64,000 nt of DNA from Blattamonas nauphoetae (lineage: Eukaryota; Preaxostyla; Oxymonadida), in contig JARBJD010000234.1 of NCBI GenBank assembly GCA_033064195.1, positions 54,582 through 118,581 on the forward strand. The letters are read 5' to 3'. The notes under the pieces were generated by a model. That model worked only from the letters and a program-made list of their open reading frames with translations. It made no database searches and was not told the origin of the DNA. The translations under genes were made by a program, and so were the position numbers. Positions 42,923 to 54,892 of the stretch are shown here, in pieces. Each line of letters starts with the position of its first letter. The stretch's first letter is position 1.

Positions 42923-45900
42923 ATGGCACTGCTACAACCAGTCAAGGAAAGAATTCAAGAAATTCGAGATCTCTTTCCGAATGCACAATTTCACTTTAGT
43001 GATGGTCGAACGTATATTCCAGACAGCAAAAATTATCAACATCACAGATCATTTCTCCTGAATATGCTTCAACACACAGATCTCGAGTTTCCACATCCAA
43101 TAAAGAATCTCGATCTCAATCTCATTCCAGATTTTATTGAACAAGTGAAACTTCGACAGCAGATGGCGTCAGAAGATCGACTTGCTCACCGAATGATCGT
43201 GGAAAACATGAAAGCAAATCCAAGAGTGAACAAAGATGAACTGAAAAAGCAAGTGTTCAGAATGACGTGGAAACTGAAATCAATTGAAGAGAAGCTGATG
43301 GATCATTGGATGAAGAATCTGTTGATCATTCAGAAGAAAAATGAACAAATGGAAAAAAGAGAAGTACAGACATTTGATGGATTTGAAGAATACATATTAC
43401 TTGCTGAACCGCGTGACAAAGTAGCATTCAATTCTTGTCTCATGGATGCACGAAGGAAGTTCAAAAAGAATGAAGTCGAGAAGGTTGAAGATAATGGAAA
43501 ACCATATCAATTGTACTTCCACAATCATCTGAAGAACGTTGAAGAAATCACAACATTCATCAAAGCAGTGTTCGACAAAGAGAAGGATCATCCATTCAAG
43601 ATAAGCATTGACTTTGGGAAGATCATCGAGAGAAAAGAGAAAGATGAGACGACATACAAAGACTTCAGACCAGAATTAGAGAACACATCGAAGAGTTTCC
43701 CAACAGTGATCAGAAGTTCAGGAGACATCAATGAGTATTCGAAGTATGCAATCAATCTTATCAAAGAATCTCAAGAGAGAACACTGATGGATACGAAGAC
43801 AATGTACATTGCATTCCACTCCATTCTAGTTGCAGTCTATCGATTCCCAGTTGCAGGAAAAGCAAATGCCATTCTCACTGAACACATCAAAACGAGAAAC
43901 GTTCGGTACATCGATTCTGAGTTCAACATCTGCTTCTTTCAATCATTGTCGTTCCTCACACTTCCTGAGGTTCCAGGGAAGAAGATATCAATCAACATGA
44001 GAAACGTTGAAGCAAAAAGATTGTTCGCAGAATCGAAGAATCTGACCCACCTGAAGCCACATCAACTGACTGAACACTTGCGCAACTATCCTGGATTTGA
44101 TATCGCTTTGTGATTTGGAGAAAGAAATGATTAGACACAACATCACAGTTCACATTTATGAATACGACGAAGACAAGAAGCGATATTTCCTAAGTCAGTC
44201 GTATGTCAACGAAAATGATGATGCTCGTGTTCTTCCCATCCTGATGATTCCACTTACAGCTACTCTCGTTCATGTGATGTTCATTGTTGATCCTGAGAAA
44301 ATCACTGGATACAAACTCTGTCCTTATTGTCAGTCAAGAGGATTCCAAGTCAAGGATTCTCACTTCAAGACATACTACGAGAAGCATCTCAGAGAGTGCA
44401 AAGAACTTGATGGAAAACATGTGAAGAAGATCACTCTTGACAAAACACCAAGACCATATGTTCCACACATCCTCAACAATAGAACCTATGAATTTCTGAT
44501 GGCACATAAGAGACAAGACGAATTCAAACCAACACAATACTACATCACATACGATTTCGAAACGATGGAAGATCTCATTCTTGACAATCTATTCTCCGAT
44601 GACAACACACAACTGATCTCACATTTGAAACCTCTCTCAGTTGCATCAGCAATCAAAACAAAATCAGGGGTGAAGTCAATCTACTTTGATCTTCGAGATG
44701 GCAAAGATTTTGTGAAGCAATGGATCAGAGAACTTTTCAAATACGCAGAAACAGTACGAGAAGACAACTATTATGATGATCCAGAAATACCCTCTCAAAA
44801 TGAAGTCAGTGTGATTGGATTCAACAGTTCCAGATTCGACATCAATCTCATCTTTCGTGATCTCGTTGACAAGGATTGGAAAGTGGTGAGCTTTCTTGGA
44901 TCCACAACAAAGTACAAACAAGTTCTGATCAGACATGAGAAAACACAACAGGTGCTCCGCTTCATTGACATGATGTCATATACAGGACCAATGACATTGG
45001 ATAATGCAGTGAAGGCTTTTGGAGGAAATACAACACTTCAGAAATCATTCTTTGCATACGAATCATTTGATTCATCAGACTACGACACAGTACTGAGCAA
45101 ACAAGAACCATTCTCCAAATATGAATTCTATTCCAGTCTGAACAACAGTGAAATGTCCGATAGTGATTATCAACTTTACCTTGACGATTGGAACAAACAA
45201 GGATTCAAGAACCGTTGGGAATATCTGAAATTCTACAACATCAGAGACGTCGAATGTATGATAGCACCATTGGATAATCTCATTGATCTTAACTTCCAAT
45301 ACAAAGTGGACATGTTGCACAATCTCTCACTATCAGCAAATGCTTCAGCAATCAAGTACGCTTGTGCCTACAAAGACTTTGATATCGACGATGATTTCAA
45401 TGGAGTGGATCAATCTGGTGAAATAAAAATCACGAAACAATATTGGAAGTACAAGGTTGCATCATACATTTATCAAGACCAGAAAGCTCATCGCAGTACT
45501 GATAAAAATGTCACTGAAGCAGATTACGACTGGTTTGTTCAACAGTGCAAGAGAGTGTGCTACATCTGCAAGAGTCACTTCTCACAAGCAGTTCGACCAA
45601 CACTGGATAGAATCGACAATTCGAAAGGACATTCAAAAGAGAACGTGAAGATCTGCTGTGACTACTGCAACACATACAAGTCAGACAAGGATGAACATCT
45701 CACTCGATTAAGAATTCAACTGAAGAAGTACTGCATCTGGAAATCACTACCAATGACTCTGACACATGAGCAGTCCTATCACAAACTGAGAGCAGCAGTG
45801 ACTGGTGGATTATCGAATGTTCAACATCGACAGAACATCAAAGATGTGACCCCAATCAATCACTTCGCATATGAAGACGGAAGAGTTCTCTCCAAAGACA

Positions 45901-47297
45901 CAGAACACATAATGACTCACGTCTGTGGTGTAGACTTTAATTCCTCTATCCAAGTGCTTTCTCATCAATCAAGAACAAGAACAATCCATACACGAATCAC
46001 AGAATGTACATGCCAGGACGATGCTTATTCACCGCAACAGGAGATAAAGAATGCCGGAAGATTATCGAAGACAAAAATCAGAAGACATTGTTCGTTGCAG
46101 AATTGAAAGGACACATCGATGAAAAGTACATCAATGATTTCATTAACTTCCCACCAATCTTCAGGAACATCGTGGTCAATACAACAGAAGAAACCATTGG
46201 AGAGAAGACCTATTCGTTGATGAAGAAACATGGATTGAAGACTGATGATAAACAACGGAAATTGACTCAACTCTTGAGCACACACAATCTGTACATGTTC
46301 TTTTCGACATACTATCTCTGGTTCCTCATCGACTATTGCCACTTCATTGTAGACGATATTAAGACTGTGATGGTATTCTCGAGACACGCTGGATTTGAAC
46401 CATTTGTGACCTCATTCATGAATGATCGAATTGAAGCAATGAAGGTTGGAAACAAGGAAAAGAACAATTCTGTAAGACCAACTTGAATGGGAGTTACGGA
46501 TACGATGGAATGAACACTGAGAAGTACAACTCAATCACAATCTGCAATGAGAAGAGAACATACTTGAAACAGATGATGAAAGGATTTGTGGCGACTCGAG
46601 AGATCAATGAGGACAACTACATTGTGATTGAAGACAGAGAAAGCATCATGCAAAACATGTCTGCAAGAAGCAGTATTCACACTCGACAATGCCAAGTTCT
46701 GGTATCTGAATTTCATCTACAATTTCATGTACAAGTGTCTAGATATGAACAAGATTCATTTCTGTGAGGGAGATACAGACTCTGCTTATTGGGCAATTAG
46801 TGGAGATCCAAGTGCTGGAATTCATCAACAATTTGAACACGTGATTGCTGACAAGGAATTCTATGATGCACACAAATATGAATGGTTTCAATCCTGAAAA
46901 GGTGTCGATGATGAGAAGAAACTGTTGGGATTAGCTGTTGAAAAGGAAGGTGAACAGATGATCTGTCTTGCACCCAAGTGTTACTCTCTCGATGAGAAAC
47001 AAAATCAAAGGAGTGTCTCTGAAGAAAACCAATATCACAAGTGATGACTTAAGTGTGAATGGTGCCTGAATGGAGAAACCATTGAACTTCACCGTAAAAC
47101 GGTTCAAGCATCAGAATGATGCGTTCCAGACGAGAAGAATCGTGAGCGAAGAGAATACAAATGGATTTGAGATAGCGAAAATACAACAGCAGAAACTCAG
47201 TCTCAGTGGAATTCATCTGAAGGCAATCGTACTTGAAAATGAATCATGTCCTCCATTCATTCATGGACTGAAAGCAACTGATTATAAAATTGAATAA
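42923..47297 (+). pseudogene. polB: Protein-primed type B DNA polymerase of the Maverick, frame-broken
   Basis: The first ORF (42923-44113, 396 codons) is the Lys-rich N-terminal part. The frame changes at about 44100 and continues to 46106 with 3'-5' exonuclease motifs: Exo I YDFETMEDL, Exo II GFNSSRFDINLI, Exo III YNIRDV. An HNH-like insert follows (45557-45680, CYIC, LDRIDN, GH, CDYCN). Polymerase motif A (GVDFNS, about 45931), motif B (NLNGSYGYDG, about 46487) and motif C (GDTDSAYW, about 46770) lie in successive frames, and the C-terminal part ends at 47297. At least four frame changes show that it is dead. In this class the enzyme copies the element from protein-primed ends. Confidence 0.9.
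45520..45700 (+). other. HNH-like zinc domain within PolB
   Basis: The pattern C-x2-C (CYIC), LDRIDN, GHSKENV and C-x2-CN (CDYCN) is that of HNH nucleases. It sits in frame between the exonuclease region and motif A. It may be a domain of this polymerase lineage or a captured homing-type nuclease. Confidence 0.65.
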
Positions 47298-47320
47298 ACA
47301 CAAACTTTATTTTTGAATAA

Positions 47321-47796
47321 ATGAACACATGACAGATCGATGCATTAGTGAAAAGGTTGAATTGCACACAACACTCTCAAATCAAAATATTCAATGTTAA
47401 GTTCAATAGAGCCAACACTTTACCAGTATATGATGTCTATGATTCAAATGGAGAGTATGTAGCAAACGATGAGACATATTTTGAGGATTGGTTCAATGGA
47501 GGTCTCTCTCAAAGTTAACTCTCTCAGTTGGAACAAAAGTAGTCTCACAATTTCTGATTGAATTCTTGGGAAAACGTGTCAGTGATTGGAGATGTGAAAA
47601 AGCATACAAGATGTATAAAGAATATCATCGAAAGTACAATCAACAAGTGACACCAATTCTCACCAAGAGTTCGAAGCCCTGCAGAGGCAAGACCAATCCC
47701 AATCCCAACCCAGTGCAAAGACCAATAGTTATAGAACCACCTGAATATCTAATTATTCCTGGACAGAAGAGAAACTTAAAATCGGCTGGGGTTTGA
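47321..47796 (+). pseudogene. Small Maverick ORF, frame-broken
   Basis: Starts at ATG 47321 after TTTATTTTTGAATAA, reading with frame changes through NVKFNRANTLPVYDVYDSNG and on to the frame ending at 47796 (KAYKMYKEYHRKYNQQV, then a Pro-rich KTNPNPNPVQRPIVIEPPEY). No domain is recognised. Confidence 0.4.
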
Positions 47797-47838
47797 ATAT
47801 GAATATCCAATGAAGGAGAGGAAGTTCAGAGGATGATG

Positions 47839-47869
<31 letters not shown>

Positions 47870-48379
47870 GATGATGATGACATTATACCAATTTCACAGA
47901 TGCAGGATCCAATAGAGAGAAATCCCTTCTTCACACCAACCGTGTTCAACCACCCAGTGAGGAGATCAGACAGAATGAACCGACGACACAGCAAGTGCTC
48001 AATAAGTTGGCACAAATGAAAGGATTGTTTGATCATCAACAGAGAAACGATTCAGAAGATGAACAGATCAAAGCTGAGAACTCAATAATGAAAATCAAAA
48101 GCAGATGGAACACTTTATTACATCACACATTCTGGATGCAAATAAAATGAACCGAGACATTCGTTCGAGCCTCGATAAACAGAAAGATTGCGAACGAAGA
48201 TCTTGACTTCATTCTGACTCACACAAAACAAATCCCATTCGGAGGAAGATCATTTCAGGATTGGTATGAGAATTTGATCACAGATGGAGCGGCACATCCG
48301 AGGAAAATTCAGAGAGAAAAAGGAGGTGATGCGATGAGAATTGATCCTCCAATGATTCCAAAACAACGGAAAAAATAGT
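47797..48379 (+). other. Acidic-repeat and pre-integrase remnant
   Basis: Begins with the GAT microsatellite and continues with broken plus-strand frames (MKGLFDHQQRNDSEDEQ; SINRKIANEDLDFILTHTKQ; GGRSFQDWYENLI) that look like one decayed Maverick gene of unknown role. Confidence 0.35.
47826..47880 (+). repeat. GAT trinucleotide microsatellite
   Basis: A run of GATGATGAT with one interruption. In frame it would encode poly-Asp. Confidence 0.9.
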
Positions 48380-49318
48380 GTATCCATTTCGATCAAAAAT
48401 GCAGTTCATGTCGAAAGCAATTACAGGTGATCCACAGAAGACATCAGACAGAAAGGTTCCTCAGAATTGTGATCGACCATACTTTCTCCCAAGTTTGGAT
48501 CATGGGAAATTGATCTCGTTCTTTATCCAATCACCAACGTCGAAAACAGTGTTGCAGATCTATCTCGCCATTAACATCAACACTAAATACCTGGTCGTCA
48601 TTCCTGTACTGGATAAATCATGGAGCAAAGTCAAGACTGCAAATCAACGATCTGATTAATCATCGGAGTTCACGTCAACAACATTCGAGGTGATGGTGAA
48701 GCAGCATGGACTAGTGGAGAAGCATCAGAGTTTTTCAAGGATCAGAATGTCAGCACATATTTCACAAGTTCGCCATTCACAAATCACAATAGAATTGTCG
48801 ATCGAGTGATCAGAACAATCAGAGATGGATTCCAAGACAAACACAGATGGCCAAATCATTCATTGATGAATCAGATGGTGGAATTCTACAACATGACTCC
48901 ACATCGAGCGTACTGGAACAAGTTCACTCCACAGCAAGCACAAAACAATCGTGAAATCGAAGCACTGTATATCTCCAGTTGTGAAGAACAATTGAAGGCC
49001 ATCCAAAAGCAACAGATTACACAGATGCTATGGAAGTACAAGCCAGGAAACATTCTGTTGATTCACCTTGATTTGGACAAGACTGTTGCTAAGTTTCAGA
49101 AGAAGCGAAGACAGTTTCAATTCGTGGGGAAATTCATCGAATACAAACACGGTAATGTCGTAGCTACTCTACTGAATGGACTCACATGTCTGTCAAAAGT
49201 TGTCTACGTTCCAATCCAACACACAAAGTTCCATGCAGACTCTATTGACGACTTAACTCCAGAGTTCATTGCGGAATTCGGTCTTTCTGACGTCAGAACT
49301 TCGTTCGCTTTAATCTAG
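48380..49318 (+). pseudogene. rve-family integrase of the Maverick, partly broken
   Basis: Core motifs: WEIDL (first Asp, 48503-48517), RGDGE (second Asp, 48692) and NRIVDRVIRT (Asp at 48800), exactly 35 residues after the second Asp. YFTSSPFTNHNR precedes the third motif. The C-terminal region (48806-49318) is intact, with ATPHRAYWNKF-like TPHRAYWNKFTPQQAQ and a chromodomain-like tail, FVGKFIEYKHG. Stops and frame changes lie between the first and second Asp. The enzyme would insert the element with 6-bp duplications. Confidence 0.85.
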
Positions 49319-49390
49319 CGTAGTGCGATCTTCGATCTGAGAACTTTGTTCGTTTTCAATAATGTTTCAAATATTTTTATTTCACTTTAA

Positions 49391-49522
49391 ATGACATCAC
49401 TGAAAATATTAGAACCGTTTGATCCAGAACAAAAGGAGTTCACAAACATCCACGACTTTCAGAGATACTTGGAGAAGAATAGAAAAGAACTGGAATGGAG
49501 TACACAACTAGAAACTGAATAG
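49391..49522 (+). CDS. Small Maverick ORF, 43 aa
   Basis: ATG 49391 follows ATTTTTATTTCACTTTAA. The acidic and basic 43-residue product begins MTSLKILEPFDPEQKEF. It is short, but the upstream box matches the other ORFs of the element. Function unknown. Confidence 0.45.
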   Translation: MTSLKILEPFDPEQKEFTNIHDFQRYLEKNRKELEWSTQLETE

Positions 49523-49523
49523 G

Positions 49524-49720
49524 ATGATTCAAATCGATGGATACAGAATAACAAAAAATAAGAGGTGAGATAGCACTGAGGAAACGATATAGTGATGCTT
49601 CCACTCCTCCCAATTCACTCTCGATTGATCAAAGATTATCAGACATTGAAGAATCAATTCGAGCGCTGACTGACTCAATTGGAAACCTTATTCAAGAATT
49701 ATCGGACAGTCCGGTTTAAC
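49524..49720 (+). pseudogene. Small Maverick ORF, frame-broken
   Basis: Reads MIQIDGYRITKN, then after a frame change GEIALRKRYSDASTPP and a heptad-like IEESIRALTDSIGNLIQEL ending at TAA 49720. Probably once a roughly 65-residue coiled-coil protein. Confidence 0.4.
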
Positions 49721-49751
49721 CTCTTTGTTGATCTCTGTCAGAGCAACTCCA

Positions 49752-50573
49752 TCAGTGTTGTATCGAAGAATGATTGGTTTTACATTTTTTGTTTCCTTTG
49801 TAGACATTCCAGAATTGTCGAATGTCAATTGGTGAGTTCAACTGAGGATAGACTCGACTGATTCGTTCTTTGTTGAATCCTCCAAAGATCCACATTGAAT
49901 CAATGTTTGACTTCATATCTGGTGACAAACTGAAGAGCTCATGCATCGTCAGAAAGAATGTGAATTTCGGTTGTCGATTCTCCAATAATAAGTCCATCAT
50001 TGTCATTCTATTTTGGATGTTCTACGTTCACCAAGAATCGACGACAGTCAAGAAGTATAATCGTTTGGAGATTCTTAACTGTGAAGTCATCAATGTAAAG
50101 TGAGTCAAAGAGATCATCTCTGCATTCATCAGTAATTTATCTTGCCATTGATTGTCAATAACTCTTCATAAGCAGCTTTTGATTCTGAGAGTTCCAACAG
50201 AAATGGAAGTGCTTCATCACATTTGACTTTCACATATGGAACGTTCAGGATTGGTTTTGAACTTGTCGAATGTAGGATCAATGTTCTTATCAGTGACGAA
50301 GACAAACAGATGGAATAGTTCATTCCTAACCTGAACATTCTGGAGTTTGGCAACTTCTCGAAGAGCATTAAATGTTTTTCCACTTCCTCTGTTACCAACG
50401 AGGACATTCACACTGTTGCGATTGAAATTCAAGTCTGGATGAATCTGTGATTGCACTTCATGAGAAACATTCCTACTAGATGCTTCACTCAATTTGCATT
50501 CACGTATGCTGTAAGCGAAGAGGGCTCTGCCCTCCGTAACAATGTTGACATTGTTGTTCGAGATTTCTTCATT
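49752..50573 (-). pseudogene. A32-like genome-packaging ATPase of the Maverick, frame-broken
   Basis: Minus strand from about ATG 50573. Walker A VGNRGSGKT lies at about 50405-50380, preceded by NFNRNSVNVL. A Walker B-like TIILLD lies near 50070-50050. ENRQPKFTFFLTMHELFSLSPDMKSN at 50000-49920 resembles the sensor and last strands of the FtsK/HerA-type packaging ATPases of Polintons and large DNA viruses. Frame changes occur near 50490, 50260 and 50100. It is the only core gene on the minus strand besides the fibre. Confidence 0.8.
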
Positions 50574-50618
50574 TGTGATTTAACTCTAATTAAAATATAC
50601 TTTGGTTTTTTATTTTGT

Positions 50619-51637
50619 ATGAAAACACACAATGTCACAAAAGATAGTGTACGTTCAACCACAAAGAAAGCACAAGCGAAGAAACCAAGAATGAGATACG
50701 CAGCAGAGACTCAAGCAGCATTGAAACGAATCTATGCCGACGATGATATTCAAACCAGACGCAATGATGCTCTGTGTAGTCTTCCATCAGCTCGTGGAGT
50801 ACATTAAGAGAACTGGACGAAATTGACTGCGAAAATAGAACAATATGGACAAGTTCCTGATGTGATGGTCTACGATAATGATACTGAGATCTGATTGCAG
50901 TCAATGGTGCCATGCTAACTCCATACAACAGTAGACCAGTCAAAGAGACATACTATGCAATGAATCCAACTCCAGATAGGCGAAGACAGACATCCTATAC
51001 ATCATTCAATCAAGAAAATGGAAGGAAAATCAAAGCTGTACATCGGAATTTCAAAATGGAACATACGATTTGCCAACCAGTTATCGAGACATCAGCTATG
51101 AAGAGATGAAGACCAAACGATCCTCAACAACCATATGCAATAATGAAGAGAGCTATTGGTGAACACATGACAGACACATTGGGAATAACTCTCGTGCAAA
51201 TCGAAGCAATCCAGCTGATCCCAGCAAGAATGTGTTAGACAATATGGTGTTCAATTCAATTCAATCACAGATTGCATCACTGATGTGGGATCAATGGCTT
51301 CATGATCATGTACAGGACTACAATCCCAGTATGAAACAAAAGAAAGCCTTCAAGATTCAGGATTTATCCTGTGTTTCTCCAAATGATCACTCAAGATACA
51401 ACGTATTTATCGGAATACTGTACTCGCTATTCAACTCACATATCAACAGAAGTTAATAAACTGAAAGCCAAAGCATTCAAAACAGTCACAGATGATAATA
51501 TCGATCAATACCAATCTGAAATGCCTGGCTATTATCGATTCGCACAGTTGGACAGTTCTGGAATGGGAGCTATAGATCGAGCAGAAATGGAATTTAAAAA
51601 CATTAATATATATTTTTATTTTTATAGAAAGTGATGC
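50619..51637 (+). pseudogene. Maverick virion-type protein with basic N-terminus, broken
   Basis: ATG 50619 follows GGTTTTTTATTTTGT. The first 62 codons are strongly basic (TKKAQAKKPRMRY). The text continues in other frames through 51232-51456 (NPSMKQKKAFKIQDLSCVS) to 51634. Possibly a core or protease-like gene of the element. No catalytic motif is recognised. Confidence 0.4.
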
Positions 51638-51710
51638 AACCAATTCTAAGTTGTCAATTTACAAAACACACAAGTTCTTCTTTCAGTACCAACATCAATC
51701 ACCAACAATG

Positions 51711-52260
51711 TCATCATCGAGGATAGGAGCAAAGCTGGCGTAGATAATAGAGGATCGAAGATGGAGATGGTCTCGCTAGAGGCTTCGAACCCTCCCTTGG
51801 GGAGAGAAAGAGTGTGCTCTGAACCTGTGGTATCCAATGAACGAGGTGCTTACGATCCACCACTGGAGACATATCCATCAGCACCAATTCAGAGTCGTTC
51901 TATTCCACTTCGAGAATATATTTCTAATATTTCGGCATTCAAAGATCAGTTATTACTCGTCTACAAGAATGCATTCGCTTGTGAAAAGAAACTATTGAAT
52001 AATCCTCATTGAACCTTCGAAGAAACTGATCACGAACCAAAGTGATTTATGTGCACTGATTGCTACACTCACTGGGATTAATGATGTGGTGATCGAACTG
52101 ATGATTTGTCTGATAAGTGCCTATGTCTGAATAAACTCCCAGTGTTTAGAACCATTTTCAAGATCCTTGTTGGAGGAAAAGATATGAGCATTGCTACAAT
52201 GAAGCATACAACACTATTCTCAATTATGGCATTTCTCTGACAAAGGCAATTCCTCAAATT
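51711..52260 (+). pseudogene. Maverick ORF remnant
   Basis: MSSSRIGAKLA starts at 51711, the frame shifts, and 51761-52012 reads EASNPPLGRERVCSEPVVSN and IPLREYISNISAFKDQLLLV. Further coding-like text reaches 52260. Unknown function. Confidence 0.35.
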
Positions 52261-52269
52261 ATAAATGAA

Positions 52270-52290
52270 TTGTATTTTTATTTTTCATAA
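52270..52290 (+). promoter_or_regulatory. T-rich box before an ORF, Maverick
   Basis: TTGTATTTTTATTTTTCATAA directly before ATG 52291. Similar boxes precede 52633, 52958 and 54893. Confidence 0.5.
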
Positions 52291-52606
52291 ATGGCACCAG
52301 GAAGTTTCAACAAACTCAAAAATATCGGTAAGCAATTCTTTCAATTCATCAAACCTCTAGCTCCAACATTGCTTCCAAGTCGGTGGTGGATTGCTCTCTC
52401 AAACGAACAGTAATCGGACAAACAGCAGGTGGAATACTCAATGGATTAGGAGGAATGATGGACGTTTATCAACAAAATAAGGTGATCAATCGTCAACAAA
52501 AACCGCAGATGATTGAGTACGAACCTCCACGAAATGGACGATACTCCAATGATGATATGCCACTCGTCAAATTCCAAAATTCAATTCAAAGGATAAACAT
52601 TCACTA
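52291..52606 (+). pseudogene. MAPG-type minor virion protein candidate, copy 1
   Basis: Starts MAPGSFNKLKNIGKQFFQFI, an amphipathic basic/hydrophobic N-terminus, followed after a frame change near 52380 by a Gly-rich segment (GQTAGGILNGLGGMMDVYQ). It resembles copy 2 at 52633. Small amphipathic Gly-rich proteins beside capsid genes are common in Polintons and adenoviruses (pVI/pX-like); the match here is by character, not by alignment. Confidence 0.45.
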
Positions 52607-52632
52607 GTATTCGAATATTTTATTTTATTAAA

Positions 52633-52935
52633 ATGGCACCAGGTTGGTTATCAAAATTAGCAGCAGTCGGAAAACATACCAGAGTTGGAGCCCATTTCTA
52701 AATCTCATTCCCTTTGTTGGACCACTGATTTCTAAGGTCGCATGACAGGTGTTCAGATGATACCAGATGTGAAATCGGATCAGCAAATCCATGCAGAAAA
52801 GATGGCACAATATGAGCAAGCGATCAATGAAGGAAACACTGCAATAGCGAACAAGCTCAGAGGTGAAATACTGAGACTAGAAGAAAAGCTGAAACCAAAA
52901 GCCAAAAAAGAAAAAGTAACTAGAGTTAGCATAAA
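52633..52935 (+). pseudogene. MAPG-type minor virion protein candidate, copy 2
   Basis: Starts MAPGWLSKLAAVGK, then frames with LIPFVGPLISK and a charged helical C-terminus (NEGNTAIANKLRGEILRLEE). The shared start with copy 1 suggests tandem duplication. It is broken near 52680 and 52745. Confidence 0.45.
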
Positions 52936-52957
52936 TGTAATTTTTTATTTTGATAAA

Positions 52958-54820
52958 ATGAACTCGCATATAACACATCTGACAAACAAAAGAACTGGAG
53001 CATCATCATTGACTGGAAATACCACGGAAGGATAGAATACACAAGAGATGACATGTAATAAATACAGCAACTGATGTCCGAACATCACATTAATTACTCA
53101 TGAATGATGGAGCTACAGTACTTCTATTCAAGAATTGAAACCATCAGAGAATGCACGCTTCTACGCAGGACAAGAGATAATCATTCCGTTGACTGGTAAT
53201 CAGGACATTTTGTCAAATTGATGATTCCTTCATTACGTTCACCATGACTGGACCTTGAAAGTTAATAATTGGCAAACTACAGCTGGTAAGGTTGGATCGT
53301 ACATGAATGAGAATCTTCATCTTCGTTGACTCAAGCATTCTGCATCAATCTTCGTGATCTTACTTCTGTTCTTCACAACAATCAGACGGAATCATCAGCA
53401 CAATAAACAATGATGTATCAATGGAATCTCACATCTACAATATGATCAAAACCGAAGAGTCAATTGAGAATCGAAAACACTGTCACACACCTTGGAAAAT
53501 TGCTTTGGAATCATGACGAATCAAGTTGCTGGTGTTTATATTCCTTTATCAGACTTCACAACAACATCGGAACAGGAGTGTTTCAAGACACGATTGATGT
53601 GCCAATTCGTGTGTCAATTTAATCTTGGAAGATCTTCTCATTTTCTCAGGATGACTGACTATCCAAAATGTCTCTTTGGCGATTTGAAATTGAGGTTCAC
53701 ATGAATGAAGATGCGTTTGTTTGTTGTTCTGTAAATCCTGAACTCACTTTTTGAAAGATACACTATCATCACTCGTAACTGGAACAGCAGCAGCACCAAC
53801 TATTAAAGCAGCAATTCTCAATTGTATTCAACATCGTCCGTATTTCTAACATCAACCTTGTCACCTCATGCACCAAGAACTTCGTTCAAATTGGTCAATC
53901 ATTTCTTCAACCAACAGTTGCCATAAAGACATTGTTTGTTCAACAGCCAATGCCGTGACAACAGAACCAGAATTACGGATCAGTACATCTCATTGAACGT
54001 CACAAACTATCGGATTGATGATGTGTATTGCATGAGTGTTGGATACAAAATGAAAGATGGTGCGATAAAGAAACTCATGGAGATGTATCAGAATCGTCCT
54101 GGAACAATTCCGGCAGAAAAGATCTCATTCTATCCATTTCAGAAGACACCAACGGCAACAGGAATTGATTGTACTCCAGCAAATGGTTGTTGTGAATGCA
54201 AAAAGCGACATTATTCGTCATTATGAATGAAGTCACTTTGTTTCCACAACCCAATGCAGAAGAATCAAACAGTGCTGACTATGCAAGTATTATCCAGAAC
54301 AACTGACTAACAACTATTGGAGCTCGTTTCTATCAGTCTTCGCATTATCAACTCTCAATCCTGATCTGTACCTCGCTGTTCCTGATGATTTGGAGCGATC
54401 ACTGACAGATTCTCTCGTTGAAGAGAAACTCACTGGTGACGGAACATATCCCAATGAAATAATGACAAGAGTTCGTCCAGTTCATGACAATACTGACTTC
54501 CTTCTGTGCTTCCTACTCAGAGAAGTGGATGTCCAACGAACTCGCAATGATCGGATCAGTTCAAAAGGAAACACTGCGGTCACTTCTTGAGATCACATCC
54601 AATCTATCAAGGTAATCTCTTGATACATACTACAATGTACAACTCCAAGTCAAAGTGGTGGTGATATGACAAAATACTTCATACATCCTCCTGCACCAAT
54701 ACTAGCAACCACTGCAACTACATGGTGGGTATTACGATACAGCAATGGTGAACCAAAAGTTGAGTACTATCCTAATCACACACTGAAAGCCATACCAGAT
54801 TTTGGAATCATGTAGAGACT
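52958..54820 (+). pseudogene. Probable major capsid protein of the Maverick, heavily frameshifted
   Basis: ATG 52958 after TTTTTTATTTTGATAAA. Broken frames carry capsid-like text: PLTGNQDILSN, VYIPLSDFTTTSEQ, HFLRMTDYPKCLFGDLKLRF, NEDAFVCCSVNPE, IGSVQKETLRSLLEITSN-like fragments and DLYLAVPDDLERSLTDS. The position after the ATPase and minor proteins, the length (about 620 codons) and the beta-rich composition fit a double-jelly-roll capsid protein. I cannot prove the fold. At least six frame changes. Confidence 0.55.
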
Positions 54821-54892
54821 CGCATCGAGTTCAGTTTCTGCGAGACAAAACAGTAAAAGAAAATAATGATATTGTATTTTTATTTTCTATAA

